This document shows positions 26,070 through 34,073 of a stretch of DNA of 64,000 bases, in pieces. Positions within the stretch are counted from its first letter, which is position 1. Each line of letters begins with the position of its first letter. Position numbers and translations under genes: made by a program. The stretch comes from Hymenobacter telluris (GTDB taxonomy: Bacteria; Bacteroidota; Bacteroidia; Cytophagales; Hymenobacteraceae): NCBI RefSeq assembly GCF_017313265.1, contig NZ_JAFLQZ010000006.1:186001-250000 (forward strand), written 5' to 3'. The notes beneath the pieces were generated by a model, which was given only the letters and a program-made list of their open reading frames with translations, was not told the origin of the DNA and did not search any database.

Positions 26070-26419
26070 TGGACACCTTTGAAATCTTCGGCACGATCCG
26101 CAACGTCGGCGGCGTATGGCAGGTTCTAAATGATGCCGGGCATCAGCCGCTGAACATTGATAGCGTTTCTGTGGTCAATGGCAGCTCCACATCGGGCTAT
26201 GTCCGCATCACCTACCCTGCCGCTACTAAGGTTGGGGCGCTGCTGGTCACCCCGGATGAAACGTGCGCTAAGTCGTGCATCCATGCCGGGGCCAGCGTGG
26301 GCCTGGGCGAGGCGTTTATTTATTTCGGGAAAAACGGCGTGGCCATTGCGCCGAACACCATCTCCAATGCCTCAGCCAATTTCTGGATTTACGGCAAGAT
26401 GTGGAAGGAAGCGGTCTAG
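26069..26419 (+). CDS. Hypothetical protein downstream of the tail fibre
   Basis: A 116-residue strand-rich protein (GTIRNVGGVWQVLNDAGHQP, then YVRITYPAATKVGALLV). Its ATG follows the fibre stop directly (TAATG). It could be a fibre chaperone, tip or additional receptor-binding piece. No family is recognised. Confidence 0.55.
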   Translation: MDTFEIFGTIRNVGGVWQVLNDAGHQPLNIDSVSVVNGSSTSGYVRITYPAATKVGALLVTPDETCAKSCIHAGASVGLGEAFIYFGKNGVAIAPNTISNASANFWIYGKMWKEAV

Positions 26420-26797
26420 ATGCCTACCAGTTCTCAACCTGACGTGTATGCGCTCCTCATCACTATGAGCGACACCCTGGGTCGCAATACACAAATGGTT
26501 GCTGATACCAAGGACAACGTCGCTACCATTTTGCAGGACCAAAAAGTCAGCACTGTCCGTATGACGCAGTTTGAGAGCGAGATTAAAGAGTTGACCAAAG
26601 ACCACCTGGAGGTCAAGGTTACGACTGTTGACCATGAAAAACGCATTTCCAACATCGAAGAAGGTCACCGTCGCCGGAAATGGTTTATTGGCATCATGGC
26701 GACCGCCTGCGGCTTAGGATCCACTATTGTTGGCTGGCTTTTAATGCATTGGGGCGCTATTCAGGAGGTTGTTCGTCGTGGACCAGAAACCCAATAA
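26420..26797 (+). CDS. Coiled-coil protein with C-terminal membrane helix, holin candidate
   Basis: A 125-residue protein. Residues about 20-85 form a coiled coil; one membrane helix follows (WFIGIMATACGLGSTIVGWL). This layout resembles XhlA-type proteins and some holins. It sits directly upstream of the endolysin and overlaps it. A role in timing lysis or in holding the endolysin at the membrane is likely but unproven. Confidence 0.6.
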   Translation: MPTSSQPDVYALLITMSDTLGRNTQMVADTKDNVATILQDQKVSTVRMTQFESEIKELTKDHLEVKVTTVDHEKRISNIEEGHRRRKWFIGIMATACGLGSTIVGWLLMHWGAIQEVVRRGPETQ

Positions 26798-27287
26798 AAA
26801 GTCTCCCGGCCCGGCCGTTGCTGCCATATTCGGCGCGGCGTTGTTGCTGGCCGTCCCGTTTATCGTTGACAAGGAAGGCGAAAGCCTGACCGCTTACCGC
26901 GACGTGGCGGGCGTGTGGACTATATGCCACGGTGAAACCCTGGGCGTGAAGCCAGGCGATGTGAAAACCAAGGAAGCATGCCGTCTGATGACGCATTCCC
27001 GCGTTGGGCATTTTATGACCCAGGTCGATAACGCTGTGACGCTGGACATCTCCCCTGCCACGCTGGCGGCGCACACCAGCTTTGCCTACAACATCGGCAT
27101 CAACGGCTACCGCAATTCCCAGGCGCTCAAACTGACCAATGCCGGCAGGCTGAAAGACGGATGCCAGGCGATGATGAACTGGTACACGGCGGGCGGAAAA
27201 GACTGTCGCAAGCGCGCCAATAAATGCTACGGTTTGATTGCGCGCCGTGCGGCTGAGCGGGATATGTGTCTGAAAGGTGTGCAATGA
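26778..27287 (+). CDS. SAR endolysin (GH24 lysozyme, P21 R-like)
   Basis: A 169-residue lysozyme that starts with GTG at 26778, nine bases after AGGAGG; a TTG directly next to that site is less likely. A weakly hydrophobic N-terminal signal-anchor-release helix (VAAIFGAALLLAVPF) precedes the catalytic residues: E in DKEGES, D in YRD and T in WTICHG. It should be secreted by the host export system and be set free when the membrane is depolarised. It cleaves peptidoglycan. The next ATG overlaps its stop (ATGA). Confidence 0.9.
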   Translation: MDQKPNKKSPGPAVAAIFGAALLLAVPFIVDKEGESLTAYRDVAGVWTICHGETLGVKPGDVKTKEACRLMTHSRVGHFMTQVDNAVTLDISPATLAAHTSFAYNIGINGYRNSQALKLTNAGRLKDGCQAMMNWYTAGGKDCRKRANKCYGLIARRAAERDMCLKGVQ

Positions 27288-27589
27288 AGGCGTGGATTTA
27301 CTGGGTCACCATTGCCGCCGTCCTGATGTGGGGTCCGATCTGGGTGGTCGGCAAGTGGCAAGGCGCAAAAGATGAGCGCGCCGCCAACGAAACCGCCATC
27401 ACCCTATCTAGCGCCAAGAACGATATCGCTACCGTCAGCGCCATTTCCGGCGTCAAAACCGAGTACACCCCTTTTTACGTGGAGATCGAGCGTGACCCAT
27501 CCCCCGCCCCGCCGCCTGCCTGCCCTGTGCCTGCTGTTATCCGCAATGCTATTGACCGGCTGCCAGCACCCCGTGGCACCACGCATTAA
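27284..27589 (+). CDS. Inner-membrane spanin (Rz-like)
   Basis: A 101-residue protein with an N-terminal membrane helix (WIYWVTIAAVLMWGPIWVVG) and a periplasmic part with a Pro-rich end (DPSPAPPPACPVP). It lies directly after the endolysin and contains most of the outer spanin start in another frame, the usual Rz/Rz1 arrangement. The coiled coil is short. It fuses inner and outer membranes in the last step of lysis, so the phage is built for a two-membrane host. Confidence 0.7.
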   Translation: MKAWIYWVTIAAVLMWGPIWVVGKWQGAKDERAANETAITLSSAKNDIATVSAISGVKTEYTPFYVEIERDPSPAPPPACPVPAVIRNAIDRLPAPRGTTH

Positions 27590-27737
27590 CCCGGAGCTGG
27601 CCGCCCAATGCGACCATCCGCTCAAGCCTAACCTCACTGGCTCGCGCTGGGATAAGGCGCTGGCGGCCTATGCTACGCGCCAATCTGAGGTCATCGACAT
27701 CTGCATCGCCGTCATAAACCCGCTGACGGTGCGGTGA
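27492..27737 (+). CDS. Outer-membrane spanin lipoprotein (Rz1-like), overlapping the inner spanin
   Basis: An 81-residue protein from GTG at 27492, which overlaps the Rz-like gene by 98 bases in another frame. The signal LPALCLLLSAMLLTGC ends in a lipobox with the lipidated Cys. The mature part is larger than classical Rz1 and contains a W-D-K-A-L-A-A-Y-A-T segment. It should be anchored in the outer membrane and bind the inner spanin. Confidence 0.75.
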   Translation: MTHPPPRRLPALCLLLSAMLLTGCQHPVAPRINPELAAQCDHPLKPNLTGSRWDKALAAYATRQSEVIDICIAVINPLTVR

Positions 27738-28007
27738 CCCGCGTCCGCAACTTTCACGATCCCCGGTGGAAAGCCTTTCGCAAGCGCGTGTTCGATTATT
27801 ATGGTCGAAAATGCATGAAGGGCGGCAAGTGTCATGGTCCGTTACAGATCGACCATATCAAAAGCTACATCACCCGGCCCGACCTCGAATACAGCTTCCT
27901 TAACGCCCAAATCCTTTGCCGCAAGCACAACATGGAAAAAAGGCTGGAAATCGACCAAGGACTATCGCCCCTTGCTCAAGGTGTGGATATACCGCCTGAC
28001 GCGCTAA
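27734..28007 (+). pseudogene. HNH endonuclease gene with one-base frameshift in an A6 run
   Basis: The frame from GTG at 27734 reads a small HNH nuclease: FHDPRWKAFRKRVFDYYG, GPLQIDHIKSY, then FLNAQILCRKHNMEK. At the A6 run near 27,942 the frame then runs antisense through the relaxase gene to 28,369. Removal of one A gives the normal family ending GWKSTKDYRP and LLKVWIYRLTR with a stop at 28005-28007, three bases into the convergent relaxase stop. So the real gene is about 90 codons with a +1 frameshift, a sequencing error in the homopolymer, or slippage. The HNH family often aids terminase cutting. Confidence 0.75.
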
Positions 28008-28735
28008 TCCCGCTCCCGGCTGAGGTTGTCCTTACCTCGCGCCAGCTTGAGCAACATTTCCTCGATCATCCTCTCCCGCTCGGTCAGCTCCGGCTTGTTT
28101 TCGGCAAACGCATCTGCTGCCGCGTCAAATTTCTCCTGGCGCAAACTCGGTTCGGGCTCGGGCTTTTTTCCGGCGTCAGCGACAATTTCCTTATTATCAG
28201 CGTACAAATCTGCGGCTTTCTCTTGGCGCGTCAAGTCAAGCAGGGTCTTGGCCACGCGGCCTTGAGCTTTCTCCGTAAAATATTTCGGGGTTCGGGTATG
28301 GCCGAATTCGATCTCCATTTCCTCCTTGGCGGCGACCGATTTGTGATGCAGATTGCTATCCGAACGTAGTGTTCCCTTTTCCCGGTCGTAGCGCGACCAG
28401 CCGACGTGGATGTGCGTCCGCCCCTTCTTTTCGTGCAGGACCGCAAACCGGGGCTGGCCCTCCATGCCCAGTTTCTTTTCCAGAATTTCAATGCTGCGCA
28501 TCCAGCGCTCGGGCGTCATGGTCTTGTCCTCCCCGATGGCCGGGTCTATGCTGGCCGCCAGAAAGGGCTTGCTGTAGCGCCCGCCGCTTATGGACATTTC
28601 CGCGATGGCCAAGTGCAGATTATCATCAAAGACGACGCCGCGGATATCCAGCACCTCGGCCCGGTCATTCTCCTTGCTTTCCAGCAGATACTTGGCCCAG
28701 CCCTTGCCGCCCCGTGCGTTAGATTTTACGATCAT
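28004..28735 (-). CDS. Relaxase / mobilization nuclease
   Basis: A 243-residue relaxase-type protein. The candidate catalytic Tyr is Y16 in GWAKYLLES. The HUH-type motif is HEKKGRTHIHVGWSRYD (H101, H108, H110), the metal-binding triad of the MobA/VirD2 group. The last 80 residues are charged and helical. It is shorter than most relaxases and lacks a helicase or primase domain. Its start overlaps the MobC-like gene by 17 bases. It should nick an oriT and lead the strand to a coupling protein. Its tail abuts the phage HNH gene without a gap. Confidence 0.8.
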   Translation of the reverse strand: MIVKSNARGGKGWAKYLLESKENDRAEVLDIRGVVFDDNLHLAIAEMSISGGRYSKPFLAASIDPAIGEDKTMTPERWMRSIEILEKKLGMEGQPRFAVLHEKKGRTHIHVGWSRYDREKGTLRSDSNLHHKSVAAKEEMEIEFGHTRTPKYFTEKAQGRVAKTLLDLTRQEKAADLYADNKEIVADAGKKPEPEPSLRQEKFDAAADAFAENKPELTERERMIEEMLLKLARGKDNLSRERD

Positions 28736-29036
28736 GGCTCAGCAGTTCTAAGAGCCGTTGCGCAGCCCGCTTGAGGGAGAATGCCGCTTCCTCCCGGATG
28801 AAGGCGTCGATGTCGGAATCCTTGATCACCTGAGCTGCCAACGACACCTCGTCCAGCATCTGATGCAGTTCAATTTTCAGGCTACCGGGGCTGTTGATGT
28901 GGTCCTGTAGGTACTCGGAACGCGTCACCTTCAGGCGCCGGGCATGCCGAACATGCCGCGCCTCTTCCCTTTTATTCAGGGCAAGGTGAAAAATATGCGT
29001 TCTTTTTTCGTCATCTTTTTTGCGCGGGCGGGCCAT
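28719..29036 (-). CDS. MobC-like relaxosome accessory protein
   Basis: A 105-residue basic protein that begins ARPRKKDDEKRTHIFHLALN and has a ribbon-helix-helix-like segment (RRLKVTRSEYLQDHI), followed by helices. Such proteins bind oriT and help the relaxase open the strands. It is the first gene of the leftward mobilization pair and overlaps the relaxase. No Shine-Dalgarno site precedes it, unlike the phage core genes. Confidence 0.7.
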   Translation of the reverse strand: MARPRKKDDEKRTHIFHLALNKREEARHVRHARRLKVTRSEYLQDHINSPGSLKIELHQMLDEVSLAAQVIKDSDIDAFIREEAAFSLKRAAQRLLELLSHDRKI

Positions 29037-29294
29037 ATATTATTCTATGTTAAAATAGCTGGTATTCATACACATAAAAATGTTTTGATGGGGGTCAAAA
29101 CACACCTTGCCAGAAATCGTCCGCGCCGCCGGGATGATATATGACGTAGCGTCCGTGCCCTCTATTTAGTGCAACCGTCAGCCTATTCTGAAAAGTCCCG
29201 TTCGGTGGCGATTGAAGCGAAGTACCTGGAAATCAGGCTTTGATATTACGATTTAAACATATAAAATCCAGGCTCCTTCCAAACCCCAATACTT
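29037..29294. other. Candidate origin of transfer between MobC-like and coupling-protein genes
   Basis: This 258-base gap lies between divergent mobilization genes, the usual place of oriT. It contains a perfect eight-base inverted repeat TGTTTTGA (29081-29088) and TCAAAACA (29095-29102) with a TGGGGG loop, close to the MobC-like start. AT-rich stretches flank it. I see no match to a known nic consensus that I can name with confidence. Confidence 0.5.
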
Positions 29295-31034
29295 ATGCAA
29301 CAAATAACTACAGATCATCTCGTCACCCTCCTGCGGAACCGACCCAACCCCGGAGGCCTCGCCAAAGCGCTATTATTCTTTATCGGCGTCCTGCTTACCC
29401 CCATCACCCTGGCCGGGGCGCTCTGGGGCTATGTCCGGGGCTACAATCGCTTCCTCGCCAAGCGCAACCTTCTCCCGGACCTTGTGGAACTTCCCGCGCC
29501 TGTGCTGGCCGGCATGGTCATGTTTGCCGTCATCGGCTGGCTGCTGCTACTCGTCGGCATTGTGGCGGTTCGCAACTTTATGGGCATGTTCTACGGCAGC
29601 AGCATGGACACCGGCAGCATGATGGCCATAATTGGATTTAACATCGTCGGCTCGTCGCTCGTGTTTGTGGGCTTCATCTTCTGGCAAAGGAAATTCATCC
29701 GGCACGCCATGGAGGAATCCCGCTACGGCTCGGCCCGCCTCAGCCAGGTTGACGACATCGCGCACTACCTTACACCGAACGGCTTAAGCGTCGGCGGCTA
29801 TCTCTCCTACCGCGACCAAGGCCACATCATGACCCTTGGCAAAACCCGGGGTGGCAAAGGCGTTGAGCTGATCATCCCCGCGCTGCTGGACCGATCGGCA
29901 TACACCGGCTCGTTTGTCGTCATCGACCCGAAAGGTGAAAACGCCGCCATCACCGCCCGGTATCAAAAGGAAAAGGGCCAGACCGTCTTGCTTCTCGACC
30001 CCTGGGATATGCAGACCGATGCGCCAGCCACCTACAATCCTCTGGATATTCTCAAGCCGGGCGACGACCTGGGCGACGACGCGATGATGATTGCCGAAAT
30101 GATTGTCCCGGACAATCCCGGTGAACACGATAAATTCTGGACCGAGCGCGCCCGATCGGTTATTGCGGGCCTGATCATTCACATTCACAGCAACAAAGGC
30201 ACCTTAATCGATTTGTGGCGGTATCTACGACTTGACGATAAAGCCTTTGCGGAACTGGTGGCCGATATGCGCTACAGCCAGAATCCGATCGTGAAGGTCA
30301 CCGGCAACGAACTGAGCAACGCCATGGCCAACGACAAAATGTTCGCCTCGATCATCGCAACCGCGCTGCAACACACCGACTTTTTGAAATCCCCGGCCCT
30401 GCAACGCTCCATGGTGAAATCCAATTTCAACGTCAACGAACTGAGCGAGGGCAAAACCACGATGTACGTCATCATCCCGGCCGACAAGCTCAAAAGCCAT
30501 TCGCAGTGGCTGCGCCTGGTAGTGACCACTTCCATGCGGGCGGTAATGCGCAATCACAACCGGCGCGTCACGTTCATCCTGGATGAGTTTCCCAGCCTCG
30601 GCCCGCTCCGCGAAATCTCGGAGTTTGGTCTGGCGGCGGCGGCCGGCTACAATATTTCCTTGTGGATGATTCTGCAATCGCTGCCCCAGCTGAAAAACCT
30701 TTACCGCGACAACTGGGAGAATTTTATCGCCAACACGGCGGTCAAGCATTACCTGGGCGTGTCGGACAATTTCACGGCGGACTACGTCTCGCACTCGATC
30801 GGCGTCAGCACCATAGTGACCCGCACAGAGGGCGAGAATAGCCAGACCCACTCCACCCAGCGCCAGCTCTTTACCGCCGACGAGGTGCGCATCGTCAGTA
30901 CGGAAAGCATGATTATTCAGGTTGACCAGAAACCGACCGTGATCATGGGGCGCAATCCGTATTACCTGGACGAAACTCTGCTGGAACGGGCCGACACTAA
31001 CCCGATGTATAGCGCAACCGCATCGAAACGCTGA
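29295..31034 (+). CDS. VirD4/TraG-type conjugative coupling protein
   Basis: A 579-residue type IV coupling protein. Three membrane segments lie in the first 135 residues (about 24-46, 68-95, 108-130). The ATPase has a Walker A-type GKTRGGKG (182-189) and Walker B VTFILDEF (425-432). IDPKGENAA and ILQSLPQLKNLY are also typical of the family. It recruits the relaxase-DNA complex to a type IV secretion channel at the inner membrane. No channel genes are in the window, so it would need a channel from another element. The start lacks a Shine-Dalgarno site. Confidence 0.9.
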   Translation: MQQITTDHLVTLLRNRPNPGGLAKALLFFIGVLLTPITLAGALWGYVRGYNRFLAKRNLLPDLVELPAPVLAGMVMFAVIGWLLLLVGIVAVRNFMGMFYGSSMDTGSMMAIIGFNIVGSSLVFVGFIFWQRKFIRHAMEESRYGSARLSQVDDIAHYLTPNGLSVGGYLSYRDQGHIMTLGKTRGGKGVELIIPALLDRSAYTGSFVVIDPKGENAAITARYQKEKGQTVLLLDPWDMQTDAPATYNPLDILKPGDDLGDDAMMIAEMIVPDNPGEHDKFWTERARSVIAGLIIHIHSNKGTLIDLWRYLRLDDKAFAELVADMRYSQNPIVKVTGNELSNAMANDKMFASIIATALQHTDFLKSPALQRSMVKSNFNVNELSEGKTTMYVIIPADKLKSHSQWLRLVVTTSMRAVMRNHNRRVTFILDEFPSLGPLREISEFGLAAAAGYNISLWMILQSLPQLKNLYRDNWENFIANTAVKHYLGVSDNFTADYVSHSIGVSTIVTRTEGENSQTHSTQRQLFTADEVRIVSTESMIIQVDQKPTVIMGRNPYYLDETLLERADTNPMYSATASKR

Positions 31035-31626
31035 GCGCCGCTGACTGGTCGGGCCGATACTCCGGCGCCCTAATGGCCCGGCGCACGCTCTCCGGCTGGT
31101 CCATATAGGCTTCGCTCAGATCTTCGATTGCGGCCACCTGGGTGTCGATCTCGCTGTCCAGCGCCTCAATGAAAACGTGCTCTGCCACGCCATTGCCGAA
31201 GAACAAAATGCTGCCGGTGCGCCGCTCGTTGCGGATTGCGTCGGCGGCATTTTTCGTTTGCCCGTTGGTGATGACGTGCATTTCCTCCGGCTTCGGCAGG
31301 CCGTACAGATGGCAGCGCGTCAGGAAATCCCAGAAATGGACATAGACGAACACGGCCACGCTCCTGGCGCCGGGGCTGGCCGGTAGCGTTCGGACGCCTG
31401 CCGGGCCGATGGTGCCGCTCTTTTCCTGATGCAGCTCCGCGTTGCGGTGATAAATCTCATGGCCCCCGGCGTCATTGCGGAAAGCCAAGGCGTTTATGCG
31501 GTTGGGGGTGATGAAGGCCTGTTGCAGATAGGTTTCGGCCAGGGCCTTGGTGAGCTGGCGCCGCCCAATCTCGGCCAGGCATGCTTTGTCTTTGATCTTG
31601 GCGCTAAGGCTTTTGATTGTGGGCAC
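30997..31626 (-). CDS. Hypothetical protein, last gene of the leftward accessory operon
   Basis: About 209 residues from GTG at 31626; a start at 31701 would overlap the upstream gene by 98 bases. The N-terminus is basic and helical (KSLSAKIKDKACLAEIGRRQ). The middle has VAVFVYVHFWDFLTRCHLYG and a C-terminal acidic helix. It overlaps the convergent coupling-protein gene by 38 bases at their ends. No family is recognised. Confidence 0.5.
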   Translation of the reverse strand: MPTIKSLSAKIKDKACLAEIGRRQLTKALAETYLQQAFITPNRINALAFRNDAGGHEIYHRNAELHQEKSGTIGPAGVRTLPASPGARSVAVFVYVHFWDFLTRCHLYGLPKPEEMHVITNGQTKNAADAIRNERRTGSILFFGNGVAEHVFIEALDSEIDTQVAAIEDLSEAYMDQPESVRRAIRAPEYRPDQSAALSVSMRLRYTSG

Positions 31627-32032
31627 GGTCGCGCTCTGTAGCTTGAATGATGACGTGCAGTTCAGCCAGTTCTTCGGTTTTATTCGCTTTTCCCGATCCA
31701 AATGTCCGGGCGCTGGTCAAAACAACATCTTCAGGATTTCCCGACCATGTAGCCACGGCATGAAAGGTTTGGCCATAACCTGAAACCGAAAACCACCACC
31801 CCTTTGGACGAATAGCCTTCAGCGCGTCACGGCTGCGGGTGTAATGAGGATAGTTTTCTGCATGATATGCCGGGTCCTGCTGTTGCGAATTCCAGTAATC
31901 ATTAAGGTGTATCGCACCGTATCCCCAGCCCATAACGTAGCACCGTACGCGGCAATCAATCTCGTCCAGCATCGCCACATCATCCGGCGCCACCGTTTCG
32001 ATCATTTTTAAAATCTTCTCTGCTTCCGTCAC
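31604..32032 (-). CDS. Hypothetical phage protein
   Basis: A 142-residue protein with several Trp and Tyr residues in the middle (CRVRCYVMGWGYGAIHLND, then YTRSRDALKAI). The C-terminal part may be a small mixed fold. It looks like accessory proteins of proteobacterial phages, but I cannot name the family. It lies in the leftward accessory operon. Confidence 0.55.
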   Translation of the reverse strand: MTEAEKILKMIETVAPDDVAMLDEIDCRVRCYVMGWGYGAIHLNDYWNSQQQDPAYHAENYPHYTRSRDALKAIRPKGWWFSVSGYGQTFHAVATWSGNPEDVVLTSARTFGSGKANKTEELAELHVIIQATERDRAHNQKP

Positions 32033-32041
32033 TTCGCCCTC

Positions 32042-32506
32042 CTAGGCCCGCAATTTCATCGCGTAATCTGGTTTCATCATCTGGCTGTATTTGACCACGT
32101 TCGGCTGATTGTCCGCCCATAGCGCCATTGCCTGACTGATGCTCTCGGTCTGCTCGTCCGGCATCGCCAGTCGCCCGCTATCCGGCCCCGCCTTGTACTG
32201 CTGGTCGAAATGCACGATCAGATCGTAGTCCTCGCCCCCATACACCGGCCCGGCGTAAAACTGGCCCAGGAAAATACCACTGTCCGACAGCCATATCCGG
32301 TCAGGGTGCGCCTTGGCCCGGTCGATGTTCTCCTGCTCTAGCTGCGCGATTAAGTCCTGATCAGGGTAGCCCAGCTTGTCGATGACGACCCTTGCCGCCT
32401 CGGGCAAATATTCACAGGCAACGTTCTGCATTTTCAGTTGATGGGTCAGGCCGAGGATGCCCGTGCTTTTCCCGCTACTTGCGGCCCCCAAACTGCCGAT
32501 GAGCAT
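32042..32506 (-). CDS. P-loop ATPase/kinase-like protein
   Basis: A 154-residue protein that starts at the ATG at 32506 after GGAG. It has a P-loop GAASSGKST near the N-terminus, then QNVACEYLPEAARVVID. The pattern resembles the AAA_28/NadR-type small ATPases found in phages. WLSDSGIFLGQFY and DLIVHFDQQY could hold the Walker B part. It may phosphorylate a nucleotide or cofactor. Its ATG overlaps the preceding stop (TGATG). Confidence 0.65.
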   Translation of the reverse strand: MLIGSLGAASSGKSTGILGLTHQLKMQNVACEYLPEAARVVIDKLGYPDQDLIAQLEQENIDRAKAHPDRIWLSDSGIFLGQFYAGPVYGGEDYDLIVHFDQQYKAGPDSGRLAMPDEQTESISQAMALWADNQPNVVKYSQMMKPDYAMKLRA

Positions 32507-33168
32507 CACGCATCTCCTTTGCTGGCTTCGTATTCGGCTAGACATTTTCGGGCTATGATACCCATGTCAAAAACCGCTTTGCCGTAACCTCTGGTTTTTT
32601 CAGCTTTCCAGTGTTCGGCCTCTGCATAAAACCGCAAAGCCTCGACCAGCCCCTGTTCGCGATCATGGCGCGGGTCAGTTGTCAGGGCTGCGCGGATTGT
32701 CTCGATGGATTTACGAACGTGCTTGGCATGACCATGATTGATGCGACCATCCTCAATCTTTTCTGCAATGTTTTCGAGTAATCGCAATTCCAAAGCCGCC
32801 GCGCGTTCAGCATCTAACGGCGCTGGCTTGGATAGATAGCCATTGGCGGCAAGGTGGTCGATAATAGCTCGCACCGTGGCAGTGTTACATTTAGCAAATG
32901 CATGAAAAGGTGGCCCGCCATCATCACAGAATATTTTATATAATTCTTGATCAATCTTAATTGTCAACGCGTCAACATCAGGCGCGGGTTGTTGCGGGTG
33001 TTCGGGGGCTGCACGAACCATTGCTGTGTAAGCCCAAGCAGCATGGCTTTTTAGACCCATAGATTTACATTCTTCAATCCCCTCCTTCCCAGCCGTGTAT
33101 TGTTCACTTGTAGGGGTTAATGGCACGATCTTGTGCGTCGCGTCGTCGTAAACGGTGGTTTTAAGCAT
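32506..33168 (-). CDS. Hypothetical phage protein
   Basis: A 220-residue mostly helical protein from the ATG at 33168 (GAAGG upstream). The C-terminal part (GLVEALRFYAEAEHWKAEK) resembles the short conserved helix-rich segments of variable phage accessory proteins. The last codons carry the ribosome site of the next gene. No family is certain. Confidence 0.55.
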   Translation of the reverse strand: MLKTTVYDDATHKIVPLTPTSEQYTAGKEGIEECKSMGLKSHAAWAYTAMVRAAPEHPQQPAPDVDALTIKIDQELYKIFCDDGGPPFHAFAKCNTATVRAIIDHLAANGYLSKPAPLDAERAAALELRLLENIAEKIEDGRINHGHAKHVRKSIETIRAALTTDPRHDREQGLVEALRFYAEAEHWKAEKTRGYGKAVFDMGIIARKCLAEYEASKGDA

Positions 33169-33415
33169 TGTCGGCCTTCTTTCTTTTCCCAGTCCATCTG
33201 TTGAAAGCGTTTGGTTCTCGTTCAACATTTTCTTTTACGGTCTGGTATGTCCTCACTGGATTGAGACGGTTCCAGCGGAAATCTTGGCCAGCCCCTAGTC
33301 TTTCCAGACCATGAAAAACAATAGCGCCCAGAAAATAAAAGGCCGTCATTGCTAGCCAAAACGGGAAAGTAATAACTGCCGATATAAAATATCGAATTGT
33401 TTGAAACAAGATCAT
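33161..33415 (-). CDS. Small membrane protein
   Basis: An 84-residue protein. The first 40 residues are hydrophobic (FISAVITFPFWLAMTAFYFL) and form one or two membrane helices; a basic C-terminus stays in the cytoplasm (WTGKRKKADNA). It overlaps both neighbours. The function is unknown. Confidence 0.55.
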   Translation of the reverse strand: MILFQTIRYFISAVITFPFWLAMTAFYFLGAIVFHGLERLGAGQDFRWNRLNPVRTYQTVKENVEREPNAFNRWTGKRKKADNA

Positions 33416-33990
33416 TCCCCGCCCCCTTGCTCTGCTTGGGCGGCTTTGAGGGATGTTAAAAGTTTTGGCGCATCATCAGACAGCCATGCGAACATATAAA
33501 CCCTAGGCAATCCGCCGTTTTCTTTGTCGTTGAATTTATCAATTAATATCTGCAAAGAATTTATATGATCATATAAATCAACCGCATCGGGCTTCGGGGG
33601 TTGCTGTTGGGATAGGGCGGCAACGATTTCCTCAAAGTTTTCGAGTACCCATCGCCCTAGCTGGTCATGTTTGTTGAACTCGTCAAACCAGACGGTCCCG
33701 GCCAATTCATTTAATCGCTTAAGTGCTGAACCATCCCCCACGCTCACAGGCTCGGCGCGTTCGAGCGATGGGGCGCGAGTGTTCCATTTGCGAATGAATT
33801 CTGGCAGTTTCTCGCGTTTTTCATCGCTCGAAAAAATAATACCTTTTCGGATGAAGCAATCTTCGCTGTCGTGGTGGATCTCTAGGTATTTACGGGGCGG
33901 GTTAAATGAACGCGCCCAGCTATCCAGCCAGCGCAATTCACCGCCGCAAAACGGGCAAGGCAACAATTCGGTCGTCTGGTTTTCGGTCAT
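33412..33990 (-). CDS. Lar-like restriction alleviation protein
   Basis: A 192-residue protein. The N-terminal LLPCPFCGGELRW is the zinc-ribbon signature of the Lar family; EIHHDSEDCFIRKGIIF holds the second ligand part, and FIRKWNTRAPS is the typical closing segment. The rest is a variable helical extension. Lar of the Rac prophage eases type I restriction. Its ATG overlaps the stop of a 28-residue gene. The family match is good; the activity is inferred. Confidence 0.75.
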   Translation of the reverse strand: MTENQTTELLPCPFCGGELRWLDSWARSFNPPRKYLEIHHDSEDCFIRKGIIFSSDEKREKLPEFIRKWNTRAPSLERAEPVSVGDGSALKRLNELAGTVWFDEFNKHDQLGRWVLENFEEIVAALSQQQPPKPDAVDLYDHINSLQILIDKFNDKENGGLPRVYMFAWLSDDAPKLLTSLKAAQAEQGGGE

Positions 33991-34073
33991 GGTGTTTCTC
34001 CAAATAATCGGTTGATAAGGGCTTGCATGAATGGGCGCCAGTTGTCGTTGGCGGGGCGTTTAATCGCGATCAT
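33987..34073 (-). CDS. 28-residue small protein linking the ArdC-like and Lar-like genes
   Basis: The ATG at 34073 shares bases with the ArdC-like stop (TGATG), and its TGA shares bases with the Lar-like ATG (ATGA). The product is MIAIKRPANDNWRPFMQALI plus eight residues, basic, with an RPANDN segment I associate with small phage and plasmid proteins. Double coupling suggests that it is translated. The function is unknown. Confidence 0.45.
   Translation of the reverse strand: MIAIKRPANDNWRPFMQALINRLFGETP

Noticed and set aside
28008..28369. C-terminal extension of the HNH reading frame
   Set aside because: It is antisense to the relaxase gene and lacks any HNH family pattern; the sensible end is reached after one base is removed from the A6 run.
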